DNA of 64,000 bases, taken from contig JAUPSS010000002.1 of NCBI GenBank assembly GCA_040285825.1, forward strand, positions 2,046,001 to 2,110,000. The letters run 5' to 3'. The stretch is from Eukaryota sp. TZLM1-RC (Eukaryota; Metamonada: BaSk clade). The position numbers and the translations under genes are program-made. The notes under the pieces are model-generated. The model had not been told where the DNA came from and did no database searches. It was given only the letters and a program-made list of their open reading frames with translations. Shown in pieces: positions 28,823 to 37,470 of this stretch. Numbering within the stretch: the stretch's first letter is position 1; each line of letters begins with the position of its first letter.

Positions 28823-29338
28823 TCAACACCAGCTAAGGTCTCTGACTAGCTTCATTAACTCACATACATTGAATCCAGAAGTTGCTACTGAATCAACTAC
28901 CTTTACATCTTTGACTTGACTCATTGAAGTATGATAAAGGCGTTGAAGAACTTCTTCTCGGGTGATTGCACCTGGTTTGTCCTGTTTATTGGCTACAATG
29001 AATATATTAGTGTTTGAGCAAAGGGGAAGCAGATAATGAAGTTCAGTGGTTGCTTCTTCAATGGTATCGGTATCAGCAGAGTCCACTACAAAAACAATGA
29101 CGTCCACTCCATCCTCAAGATGATGTTTCCACAAGTGACGATTGCCAACATTACCATTCAAGTCTATGAGAAAATAATGAAATGCTCCCTTTCGACAATG
29201 ATGAATATTTAAGTAATTTGATTGAATAGTAGAAGATATGTGGTGGCCATTGAACAAGGAAAGCAAGGAACCTACTAGAGTTGTTTTTCCGGCATTAGAC
29301 AAGCCAATGAAGAGGAGTGATTTGTACAGTGACTTCAT
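28823..29338 (-). CDS. ARF-like small GTPase, 171 aa
   Basis: Small GTPase of the ARF/ARL/SAR group, of the type that recruits coats or ciliary cargo adaptors to membranes. G1 P-loop GLSNAGKTT at about 12-20, G3 region DLNGNVGNRHLWKHH, G4 NKQDKPGA and G5 VATSG are all visible. Switch II is unusual: the family DxGGQ reads DLNGN, so the catalytic glutamine is absent. The protein lacks an extended N-terminal amphipathic helix. It lies about 800 bp from BBS4, but nothing in the sequence identifies it specifically as ARL6/BBS3. Confidence 0.82.
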   Translation of the reverse strand: MKSLYKSLLFIGLSNAGKTTLVGSLLSLFNGHHISSTIQSNYLNIHHCRKGAFHYFLIDLNGNVGNRHLWKHHLEDGVDVIVFVVDSADTDTIEEATTELHYLLPLCSNTNIFIVANKQDKPGAITREEVLQRLYHTSMSQVKDVKVVDSVATSGFNVCELMKLVRDLSWC

Positions 29339-30146
29339 TCTTCTAGAATAAAGTAGAGGGTCGGAGTTTTTTTGTAAAAAGAGTTTCTTCAGGATCCTTC
29401 CTCTTAGCCTTCCTCAACCTTGCCTCTCTCTCCTATACTGTTTGAACACTTTCATTTACACGTGCTTATTTGTACAGTTTTTCAGCAGATGCGGGGTCAA
29501 TTTCAAAATTTTTTTTCTTAAATAGACGAAATAATGGAATTGTTGTCCATTTATAGTATTGGTATTTTTGAATTCGCAGCAGAATAGGAAAAATTATTGA
29601 TGTACCACTTTGACGTGTAGAATAGTTTCATTTCTTCTGTTCCTTGGCCTTCTTTAATAAATCTGCCAGCATTCCCATGTACGTTGGCTTGTGCGTATAA
29701 CGTTCCACCGTGGATACAAGACCAGAAAGACAGAAGTATAAAACTTATAACCAAAACATTAATCAATATCTAGAGTTGCACCTTACTAATTATGTGAAGC
29801 TAAAGGTCAAGTTGTGTTAACTGGACAAGAGTTTTCTTTATATATTTTTCCTTTATTTCTTAATAATGGATATCGGGTCTGTTGATCATTCATACACTTC
29901 CAAGTAGATTGAATGGTGTATAAGCACAGCATATTAGATGCATGGATTGAAGAATAAGAGCGGTAGTGTACATACAAGGGGTAATTGATGTGTTCCCATT
30001 CCATATAAATACACTACCATAGCATTAATTATTTCAAAACAAAATTTATTCTATAGACAAAAAATAAATTCTTTAAATTACAACTGACACATGTACAATA
30101 AAGGATAATCATCATTCAAAAAACATCATATTCTAAATTTCAAAAT
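29339..30146. other. Intergenic region between the ARF-like gene and BBS4
   Basis: About 800 bp, AT-rich, no convincing coding frame. The bases just upstream of the GTPase (29339-29380, minus strand) include CTCCGACCCTCTAC, a partial match to the first part of the conserved block upstream of BBS4. The rest shows nothing recognisable. Confidence 0.4.
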
Positions 30147-31409
30147 CTAAAGCAGTATACTCTTAATCTTTGATCTTAAAGCTACAGCATCTTCATCTTC
30201 GTTCCGTTCCTCTTTGGAAAGTTCTGCATAAATACCCTCAAATATTTCAAACTGCTCCCTTGCCTCCTCCAGCCTTGCAAAGTTAATCAATGAAGCACAA
30301 AAGTTGAGCCTTGTTGTCCAATCATCTTTGAGTTCCAACGACCTTTCATAGGCTGCAATACAATTGTCAAAATCGTTCAACTTCCCCAATACCACTCCCA
30401 AATACGTAAATGCGGTGTGGAAATCTGGTTTAAGGTTTAAACAAGTTGAGAGATAATGAAAAGCAGAAGCATATTGCTCACAATTCATATAGACTAACGC
30501 TAGATTAAATGGAATTATCCATTCAAAGGGACCGTATTGGGTCGCCTTTTTTAAACAAGCCACAGAAGCTAAAAGATCATTCTTCCCAAAGAAACACATC
30601 CCAATATTGTTCCATAGTTGAGCAGAAGTGGGCATCTGCTTTACTGCCAACCTATACTTTACGAGAGCCACATCATTATCTGAACTGTCCTGAATCATAG
30701 AACCAGCTGCTAGAATGGCTTTTGAATCTCTTGGGTCTATTGTAAGCGCGTTACCCAAAAAGTCAAAAGCTTTCGGTAGATCGTCCATTCGCAGACAAAG
30801 CAGACCAAGCGTGGTGAGGATCTTTGGGTTATCAGGGGAGAAATCTAGGGCTTCTTGGTACACTTTGACGGCAAGAGAGAACTGACCAGTAAGTGTGTAA
30901 CACCGGCCAAGCTGTGAAAAGGCACAATCGTGGGGTTCATGGTTGATTGAATTCCGAAGACTTTCAATGGCCTTTTCGAATAGTTTAAGGTACAGCTGAC
31001 ACACTCCAATGCAATACCAAATCTCCCAATCGTCAATACCAAGATTATAAGCTTCGTGAAACACTTCAATAGCAGCTTTGTGCTTCCCTAATAGATGTAG
31101 CGATTTTCCCACTTGTTTAATATTTCTTACTGAATGGGGGTTTAAAAAGGTAGCAACGTGGAAGAGCTGCAGGGATTCATTAATTTTACCCTGGTGTCGG
31201 AAGATAAGACCTTTAATGTAGACTGCATACTCACAAAGTCCATTGGTCTTGGTTAAGACATCATCTATTATAGAAAGACACGACTCAAAGTCTTGACGAG
31301 AGTAAAGTGTGTGTATAAGGTGATTCGAATCCTCTCGAAATGTGGGAGACAGTTCAAGCAGTTTTGCTATGGTTTGAAGAGTTTCAAGATCTTCATTGGG
31401 AACAGTCAT
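30147..31409 (-). CDS. BBS4: BBS4, TPR subunit of the BBSome, 420 aa
   Basis: BBS4 is a tetratricopeptide-repeat subunit of the octameric BBSome coat, which moves membrane cargo in and out of cilia; it also contacts pericentriolar material. The protein is built almost wholly of TPRs. Several stretches are very close to animal BBS4: GLCEYAVYIKGLIFRHQGKI, LGKHKAAIEVFHEAYNLG, SPDNPKILTTLGLLCLRM, AILAAGSM, LWNNIGMCFFGKNDLLASVA and EQYASAFHYLSTCLNL. No intron is needed. Start ATG at 31409 (minus). The upstream 66 bp carry a conserved block shared with two other genes in the window. It implies a motile or sensory cilium in this organism. Confidence 0.96.
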   Translation of the reverse strand: MTVPNEDLETLQTIAKLLELSPTFREDSNHLIHTLYSRQDFESCLSIIDDVLTKTNGLCEYAVYIKGLIFRHQGKINESLQLFHVATFLNPHSVRNIKQVGKSLHLLGKHKAAIEVFHEAYNLGIDDWEIWYCIGVCQLYLKLFEKAIESLRNSINHEPHDCAFSQLGRCYTLTGQFSLAVKVYQEALDFSPDNPKILTTLGLLCLRMDDLPKAFDFLGNALTIDPRDSKAILAAGSMIQDSSDNDVALVKYRLAVKQMPTSAQLWNNIGMCFFGKNDLLASVACLKKATQYGPFEWIIPFNLALVYMNCEQYASAFHYLSTCLNLKPDFHTAFTYLGVVLGKLNDFDNCIAAYERSLELKDDWTTRLNFCASLINFARLEEAREQFEIFEGIYAELSKEERNEDEDAVALRSKIKSILL

Positions 31410-31475
31410 TCTGACAGATATTGTCTATAACAATGAAATAAGTGTCCTTTTTAGACCAATGTAGAGGGACTGAGT
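31410..31475 (-). promoter_or_regulatory. Conserved block immediately upstream of BBS4
   Basis: On the minus strand this reads ACTCAGTCCCTCTACATTGG, then TCTAAAAAGGACACTTATTT, then CATTGTTATAGACAATATCT, and a few bases before the ATG. It matches the blocks upstream of the genes starting at 36104 and 57798 in sequence and in distance to the ATG. It may be a core promoter plus short 5' UTR. In two of the three genes it could also be read as a 32-nt 5' UTR intron (GT..TTATAG). Confidence 0.6.
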
Positions 31476-31651
31476 TTTTTACATCTGTGGTTTTCATTTG
31501 AAATGCATACTTTCATCAAGCATCATTCAAACTTATTCCAAGAACTTTCATTCTTGGTGAGATCGTCCACAGACGTTCTAGAATCCTCGAATAATTGGCC
31601 ACCAATCTCAGTGAGCCCATTTCTCCTCTAGAACAATACGTAGCTTTGAAG

Positions 31652-32798
31652 CTAGTTTCTTTGTGGTCTCTGGAACGCTTCTGGTCTTGTTCCATAGTAG
31701 TGCTCACTAATTGCAATTTTTAGTTGATTAGGTGATTCAGAAATGTCTCTAGACCATACTTGATTACATTCCGGACAACTGAACTAGGCGTTGTGAACTT
31801 TAACTTCATCATCAACTTCTCGATAGATCTTTTGGTGTAGCATCTTGCAGCAGTTCACCTTTGCAGATGTCATATATTCATCTCCGATCTTCACATTAGC
31901 AAGCGAACATTGTAACAACTTGAGAAACGCCTTACGTGTTCACTTTTTGACGTGATGTACCACCACCTCCATTGCCAAACCACACCTTTACTTCTCGACC
32001 GTTTGCAAATTTTTTCACTTTGTTGATAATGGAGCTGAATCTTTTTTGTTTTCTTATAAAGAAGTCAAATGTGTTTCTCCTCAATGCTTTTCGAGCACTC
32101 AGATATAATTGCTGCTTTAGCAATGATTGTCTTACGTTATTACCTTCATAGTCCTTATAGTCACCGATAGTTGATATTTCAAGCAGATAATGGTTCAATT
32201 TCTGCACTTCATAAACATCTATTGATGAGTGGGTCAGTGAAGCGGAGTGATTGATTTTTCGTTGCTTTGGTGCCAAGAAGATATTGGATACGTGCGGCCC
32301 TGAACGTGTTCCAATGCTGGAACCACATAGATTTGAGTGGTTGGGGTCGATGGCCAAGAACACCATTTCCGTTTGGTCATCAGGTGCCTGCCACTCAGTA
32401 GCTTTTGGTTTCTGGCGAGGTCTTGGCCGTTGAACCTTGGCTTGCAAGGTATGTTTTCTATTCCGAGTGGTTTCGTAGTAGTCAAGTTCCCCTCTGGATC
32501 TCTTATCACTCAAGGCTTCTCCGGACAAACTCACTCGTGTTGCTTTGGGGTGCGGTTTGAAAGTTATACGGACATTATCACCATTAGAAGACATGGTGTA
32601 GTCATTAGCTTTTGTTTTAAACAATAAATAAGGGTTTTTCAAAATTGTTTGTGATGTGTTTTTGGAGATAAAATGGTTGAGAACCCATGTGGAAAAGGGG
32701 ACAAAAGCAGGCTTCAAACTAGGGATGGGAGTGAGTCTATTTTGTCTAAAGGAATGTGGAAAGGCTTGCTCCAGGTAGTTTTGGTGGTTTTGGTCCAA
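31652..32798 (-). pseudogene. Fanzor family 3 (TnpB-like), broken
   Basis: Minus-strand frame 32798-31932 has no ATG near its beginning and carries TMSSNGDNVRITFKPH (TDG-like region), VFLAIDPNHSNLCGSSIG (RuvC-I with its Asp), a K/R-rich helical stretch, and VKVWFGNGGGG. After a TAA and a frameshift near 31930, another frame gives KIGDEYMTSAKVNCC (catalytic Glu region and first zinc-ribbon cysteines), then a stop, then SCPECNQVWSRDISE (second CxxC and RuvC-III Asp). This is the complete motif order of a TnpB/Fanzor nuclease, but with at least two stops and a frameshift. It is clearly distinct from families 1 and 2. Confidence 0.7.
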
Positions 32799-33683
32799 AC
32801 AATGGAATTAAAGTACTTTATTTATATTAAATAAAGTGACTAAAGTACTTTATCGCTTTGGTCATCCCTGATGGATGCTGTATAAAGTTTCTTCACCCCA
32901 AATTGAACCTCAAGAACAGTATATTCCTGACTTTGATATTAATCCTGATCAATCAAAGAAAAATCAGCCAACGTGCTCATTGAAGTAACGGATTTACAAT
33001 ATTTTTCTACAAACTTATATACTGTAATGAGCCATTCAAGAAGAACTAAAACAGTAAGTAACATTTAGGTACAATCAAGATCAAGGAAGAATTGAGTCAA
33101 AAAGTTTTAAAAGCAAAAGAATACGAGTTTATAGTCATAATGAGTTTCATGAAAGAACAATTAGGTCTTCTGAAAGGCTTATTGATCAATCCAACTGACA
33201 ATTTTCTGAAGTGCAACAAAATTGGATCGACCTAAATAGCAATATGTTTGATCAAAGTAATCAATAGACTATGGTCTATTGAAGTGAAGTTCCTCAAGAA
33301 ATTAATTACTCATTAAACATAATTAAAGCGTCAAACTACAACTGAATCAGAATGGGACACAACTTAATTCCACTTCGACTCCAAAATCAAAAAGTTCAAT
33401 ACATTAACCAAAAATTTTGTTTCATTATATCACCAGTGGTTTGGGACATACCACAAAAATATTATTCGAAATACTGAGATAATGTGTTGAATTCATTCAA
33501 AAAGTTTTAAGGAACGCTTGCATGTTGAGCAAGAATTTCATCCTCAAGACCTGGTTTCTCGACAGGAGGAATTTAGGCAATTTAAGGAGTTTTGTTCATT
33601 ATCCTAAGAACACTTGAAAAATTCCAAGGAATTTTGCATTGGTTCACGGAGAAACCATTCATTGTTAGACAATATCTATAGTG
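32799..33683. other. Gene-free stretch before dUTPase
   Basis: AT-rich with stops in all frames, apart from short peptide-like scraps such as YIPDFDINPDQSKKNQPTC near 32920. It may hold an old mobile-element remnant. The last ~45 bases (33640-33683) include CATTGGT and CATTGTTAGACAATATCT just before the dUTPase ATG, a weaker match to the conserved block upstream of BBS4. Confidence 0.4.
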
Positions 33684-34136
33684 ATGACAGTACCATTTAT
33701 CTCTGTAAAACAACTGGATCATGCTATTGACTTACCACTTCCCACTCGTCAAACTCCTGGGTCAAGTGGATGCGATGTTTGTGCTGCAATTTCGTCTGAT
33801 ATTATTTTACATCCCAATGAAAGATCACTAGTACCAACTGGTTTAGTTTTAGATATTCCGATAGGTTTTGAGGTTCAAGTTAGGCCACGTAGTGGATTGG
33901 CTTACAAACACGGTGTTACAGTTCTCAACTCTCCTGGGACCATTGATTCAGATTATCGTGGTGAAGTAAAGATTCTGCTGATTAATCATGGTGTCCAATC
34001 ATTCACGATAAAAAGAGGTGAAAGAATTGCTCAATTGGTTCCTTCAAGGGTTTGTCATGATGTCTCCTTCATACAAGTATCTCATGTCACTGATAGCATC
34101 AGGGGGCCTGGTGGTTTTGGGTCCACTGGAGTTTAG
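33684..34136 (+). CDS. DUT: dUTP diphosphatase (dUTPase), trimeric type, 150 aa
   Basis: Hydrolyses dUTP to dUMP and diphosphate, keeping uracil out of DNA and feeding thymidylate synthesis. All five trimeric dUTPase motifs are present: GSSGCDVCAA (motif 1), RPRSGLAYKHG (motif 2), NSPGTIDSDYRGEVK (motif 3), RGERIAQLV (motif 4) and the C-terminal RGPGGFGSTG (motif 5). The length is standard. The usual motif-1 G.D.....D/A pattern is slightly altered (GCDVCAAI). Start ATG at 33684, ends TAG. It is convergent with the papain-like gene. Confidence 0.97.
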   Translation: MTVPFISVKQLDHAIDLPLPTRQTPGSSGCDVCAAISSDIILHPNERSLVPTGLVLDIPIGFEVQVRPRSGLAYKHGVTVLNSPGTIDSDYRGEVKILLINHGVQSFTIKRGERIAQLVPSRVCHDVSFIQVSHVTDSIRGPGGFGSTGV

Positions 34137-34531
34137 GATGAAAGAGTCTATAACAGTCTTATCTTAGTGCTGGCTTTCATTTAACTGTTGGTGTATTTGG
34201 GTATTTTTTGTTGAACAAGATCAAAATTGTTAGCATTCAGCATTAACATAGATTGTAAAAAGTTATTTAATACAAACATTGGTGGTTGTGTCCGTAGTGT
34301 TCATGCTTTCAGCTTAATTCTCACATGAACAATTATTGAGATTGTGGTGTAAATTAGATCTATTTTTTTGATTCAAGTATTTTACAACAAGCTGTCGTCA
34401 GAGAACAAAGATTAGAAAAGTTCCATCAAAGAAATTACAAACAAAGAAGTGATCTGTATTGTAAAGTTGAAAACGGATTGAACAATACTAAAGCACATGT
34501 ACAAAAATCATTTATATAAAAGATATCATGA
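34137..34531. other. Spacer between two convergent genes
   Basis: About 400 bp of AT-rich DNA holding the 3' ends of dUTPase (plus) and the papain-like gene (minus). No gene or repeat seen. Confidence 0.5.
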
Positions 34532-36104
34532 TCAACACAACATATCAGGAGTCCTATTGACTGGACAAACAAGATTCATGTCCTTATATGGGCGAATAGA
34601 GTTGTAGAAAGGCCAGCTTTCAACAGGCATCCAATAATTACCCAACAATTGACAGATTGGATAATCCCCAAGACCACATTCAATTGGCTTGTCGTCCCAA
34701 GACTTTTTATAAATATCAAGCTGCATGACATCCTTAGGGGTAAACTCGGTAGCAACAATAGACTGGGCTACTCTGGGTTCGAAAACACCAGCTTCCCTTA
34801 GCATAGCAACAGCAAATGCTGAACAGATGAGTTCATTTTTTCCATTATAAAGCCATTCGTCCTTTTCGGGAATTGACATTAACTGTGCCCAATTCATTTT
34901 ACCTTGTTGGGCTAGATATTTGGTCACATCTTCTATTGAGTTGAGGTTATAATTATTCAAGCGATGGCGCATTCCTTCCAGAACGAGCACATCAATTTTG
35001 TCCTTGGCAAATGACTCTGCTAGTTTGAGTCCAGCTAATAGGAAATGCCAATCAATATTCTTGGGTAGAGTTTGAGTTTCAGTATCAAAGAAGGAAAAGA
35101 AAAAATTGTGATAACCATAAGGTTGGTGTTCACGAACCTTAAAGAAATTAAACGCCGCAGTATTGTTAAACTTCTTGGATAAATCATCTCTTAAAGGAAG
35201 AACAACAGCATTGGCATGCTTCTCCAGGGCCTTCCACTGTGCAAAAGGCAACGCAGTGATACCCTTTCGGAGAGTCGGAGAGGGATCAACATCCTGGAAG
35301 GGGGCATCATCTTGGCTTTCACTAATTAACAGCTCACCAGTAAAAGGATCGCGGATGACAATACAGACGTGGCCGGTAGCTGCTCCAGTGCTGCGGTAAG
35401 GAATGACCCGGATACAAACCCAAAGGAAATCATACTAGAGAGTCCAGTCATACTTGTAGTAATGATGATATCCCCAGGACGAAGGACTGAGGGATCGACA
35501 TCAAACTCCTGCTGTCTAGGAACAAAGTCAATATTGAGTGCTTCCTTGAAGAACTTGAGGTTCTCCTGCTCACTCTTCTTTCCCATGAACAGATGAATGG
35601 TGTGCCAGATGTCTTCGACTAAATGAATAAGATTGTCTTGGATGTGGAAAAGGTAGATACTTGAGTAAATAGTGAGATGTAGAAAACAAACCCATTTGCA
35701 ATAGCATCTTTGAACTGGTGGTCGTTCAGTTTGAAACTCCAATCATGTACACCATGACGGACCGCCGTCTTGACGTTGACAGAATTCATGGTGGCGATTA
35801 CATAAGAATCCATGCAGAAAAAACTATTGGGGTTGGAGGCATCAAGAGAAAGTGAAACATCTTTGTTCTTGTGATCGAAAAAAACGCTTACCGTGTTGTT
35901 CCTGAAACAATGAGCCTTGAAATGATGACGATAAGAAGGGCCGTGAGCTTGAGTAAAGTGGACCACCAACCGGGGAAGGAAATCGTAGTATTTAAGATCT
36001 GCAACAGAAGTACTTCCAACATTGGGGGGAGCAACTGCACCAGCAAGAATCATCATTACTGAGAGAATAACGACACATAGCGTGAATGACGATATAATCA
36101 CCAT
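34532..36104 (-). CDS. Secreted permuted papain-like (YiiX/C92-type) protein, 503 aa, two mini-introns
   Basis: Starts with a hydrophobic segment (FTLCVVILSVMMILAGAVA) that looks like a signal peptide or anchor, so it enters the secretory/lysosomal route. Introns at 35660-35691 (32 nt) and 35391-35419 (29 nt) restore a continuous frame. The second restores ISFGTGAATGHVCIVI, where the His is the likely catalytic one, following RPGDIIITTSMTGLSSM. A downstream NELICSAFAVAMLREAGVF carries the likely nucleophile Cys. The His-before-Cys order fits the circularly permuted papain fold of NlpC/P60-like amidases (YiiX/YaeF type); this is inference from motif order. CDS = complement(join(34532..35390,35420..35659,35692..36104)). 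The C-terminal ~200 residues are Trp- and Tyr-rich and unrecognised. Confidence 0.7.
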
Positions 36105-36170
36105 TATAACAGATGACGTCTATAACAATGAAATAAGTGTCCTTTTTACACCGATGTAGAGGAACTGAGT
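36105..36170 (-). promoter_or_regulatory. Conserved block upstream of the papain-like gene
   Basis: Minus strand reads ACTCAGTTCCTCTACATCGG, TGTAAAAAGGACACTTATTT, CATTGTTATAGACGTCATCT, then the ATG a few bases on. It is almost identical over about 55 bp to the block before BBS4, at the same distance from the start codon. Confidence 0.6.
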
Positions 36171-36248
36171 TATTGGGAAATGGAAGATTTTCTTCTGGAT
36201 ACTTTTTGTATTCATTTAATAAGGAATATGAAAACATACAATACACAA

Positions 36249-36790
36249 CTAAAACTCCACATCCTCAAAATCTGCCTCCCCTACATCAAAACAATTAATT
36301 GCTAAAGATTCATAAAATTTGCCAAAAGAAGAGAGTGAATCAGAAACTAATTTTACCATTCCCTTAAAAATGGGACATACAATCCTGTCCTGCCAGTAAA
36401 ACGATTGAAAATTCTTCCAGTTCTTTCCTTTACAACTACAACAAAATCCTCAATGAAAGCCATAGCAGCCTTACCTAGAGATCCAAGCAACGAAAAAACA
36501 AAGGGATATAAATTATATTGGGCATGAGAATTTTTGTAGCGCGTACTATCAATAGTGGGGTCATTAAGAATTAATTTTGATAACAAAGGCTCTGAAAAGG
36601 AATCTACTCGATAAGATTTACACATTACATAAATTTGGTCCCTGACATTATTATCCACTTTACTTCTAAATGTAATGAAATGTTGACAGTTCAAAAGATG
36701 AGTAAACAAAAGAGGTTTACCACATTTACTTGTTAATTGATTGGGCAAATTGTTTGGCCATTGAAAACAACGAAAACGCATGTTTAAGAG
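36249..36790 (-). pseudogene. Retrotransposon REL-endonuclease tail
   Basis: Minus strand: WPNNLPNQLTSKCG, FTHLLNCQHFITFRSKVDNNVRDQ, AQYNLYPFVFSLLGSLGKAAMAF, a frameshift, then FKGMVKLVSDSLSSFGKF ending in TAG at 36249-36251. The endonuclease core between the zinc region and the FVFSLLGS block is mostly deleted. Its upstream edge overlaps the tail of a Fanzor ORF (36726-37097). Confidence 0.6.
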
Positions 36791-37097
36791 CCATTCTTCT
36801 TGATACCTTTTTCTTTGAACCTTTGTCAATCTTGACTCTCTGCAGGTATTCCGGTCTTTCTCCACCATTTACATGTGCTTTCATCACTGCCAACATATTA
36901 AGCGAAGCATTTCGATCTCTATTCCACAAACTTTCGCATGATTTACATCGGAATGTTTCAACTGTTCTCTCCGCTTTCTTACAGTTGAAACAACAGCAAC
37001 TGGTTCGAAACTCATCAATCAAAAAGACCTTATAACCAGCCTTTTTAAATAGAATTCTCAACCCTTTTCCTTTGGTAGGTTCTTTGAATTTCACCAT
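36726..37097 (-). pseudogene. Fanzor family 4, C-terminal fragment (zinc ribbon and RuvC-III intact)
   Basis: An uninterrupted 123-codon frame starting at ATG reads ILFKKAGYKVFLIDEFRTSC (catalytic Glu region), CCCFNC, FRCKSC, and SLWNRDRNASLNMLAVMKAH (RuvC-III with Asp), then NGGERPEYL. The spacing CxxC...CxxC...NRD is the TnpB/Fanzor zinc-ribbon and RuvC-III signature. RuvC-I and the N-terminal half are not found next to it, and its downstream end is fused to a retrotransposon tail. I treat it as a truncated gene, although the ORF itself is undamaged. Confidence 0.75.
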
Positions 37098-37470
37098 GAG
37101 AGTTTAAGAGAAAACAAACCTTTGTATTTGGACTTTCTTACTCTGAATTTCACCTATCATGCATTATCCTGTGAAATTCACTCCTGTTTTCACCTTTCTC
37201 AATGTCTACTCACAGGCTGTAGGAGACATGTAGCGTCTTTCGATAAAGACAGTCATGATCTTCATCAATGGGCTACCTCACTTGAATACACCTACTGCTT
37301 TCACAGAACAAAGCCTTGCGACTTGATGTATCTAAGTGGATCTACCAAATGCTACTAGGGCATTTGTGGATCAGTCTCAAAAGGTTTTTATTTTCAAAAT
37401 AAAATAATAAACTCAAAATAAAATATCAGTTTTTCAAAAGTTTTTGTTTCTGTATGCTCAGGTTGCCCAT
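37098..37470. other. Spacer between two Fanzor pieces
   Basis: About 370 bp with no clear coding content on either strand. It contains the downstream flank (right-end side) of the family-2 Fanzor at 37471-39533, where its guide-RNA end would be expected, but no structure stands out to me. Confidence 0.35.
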
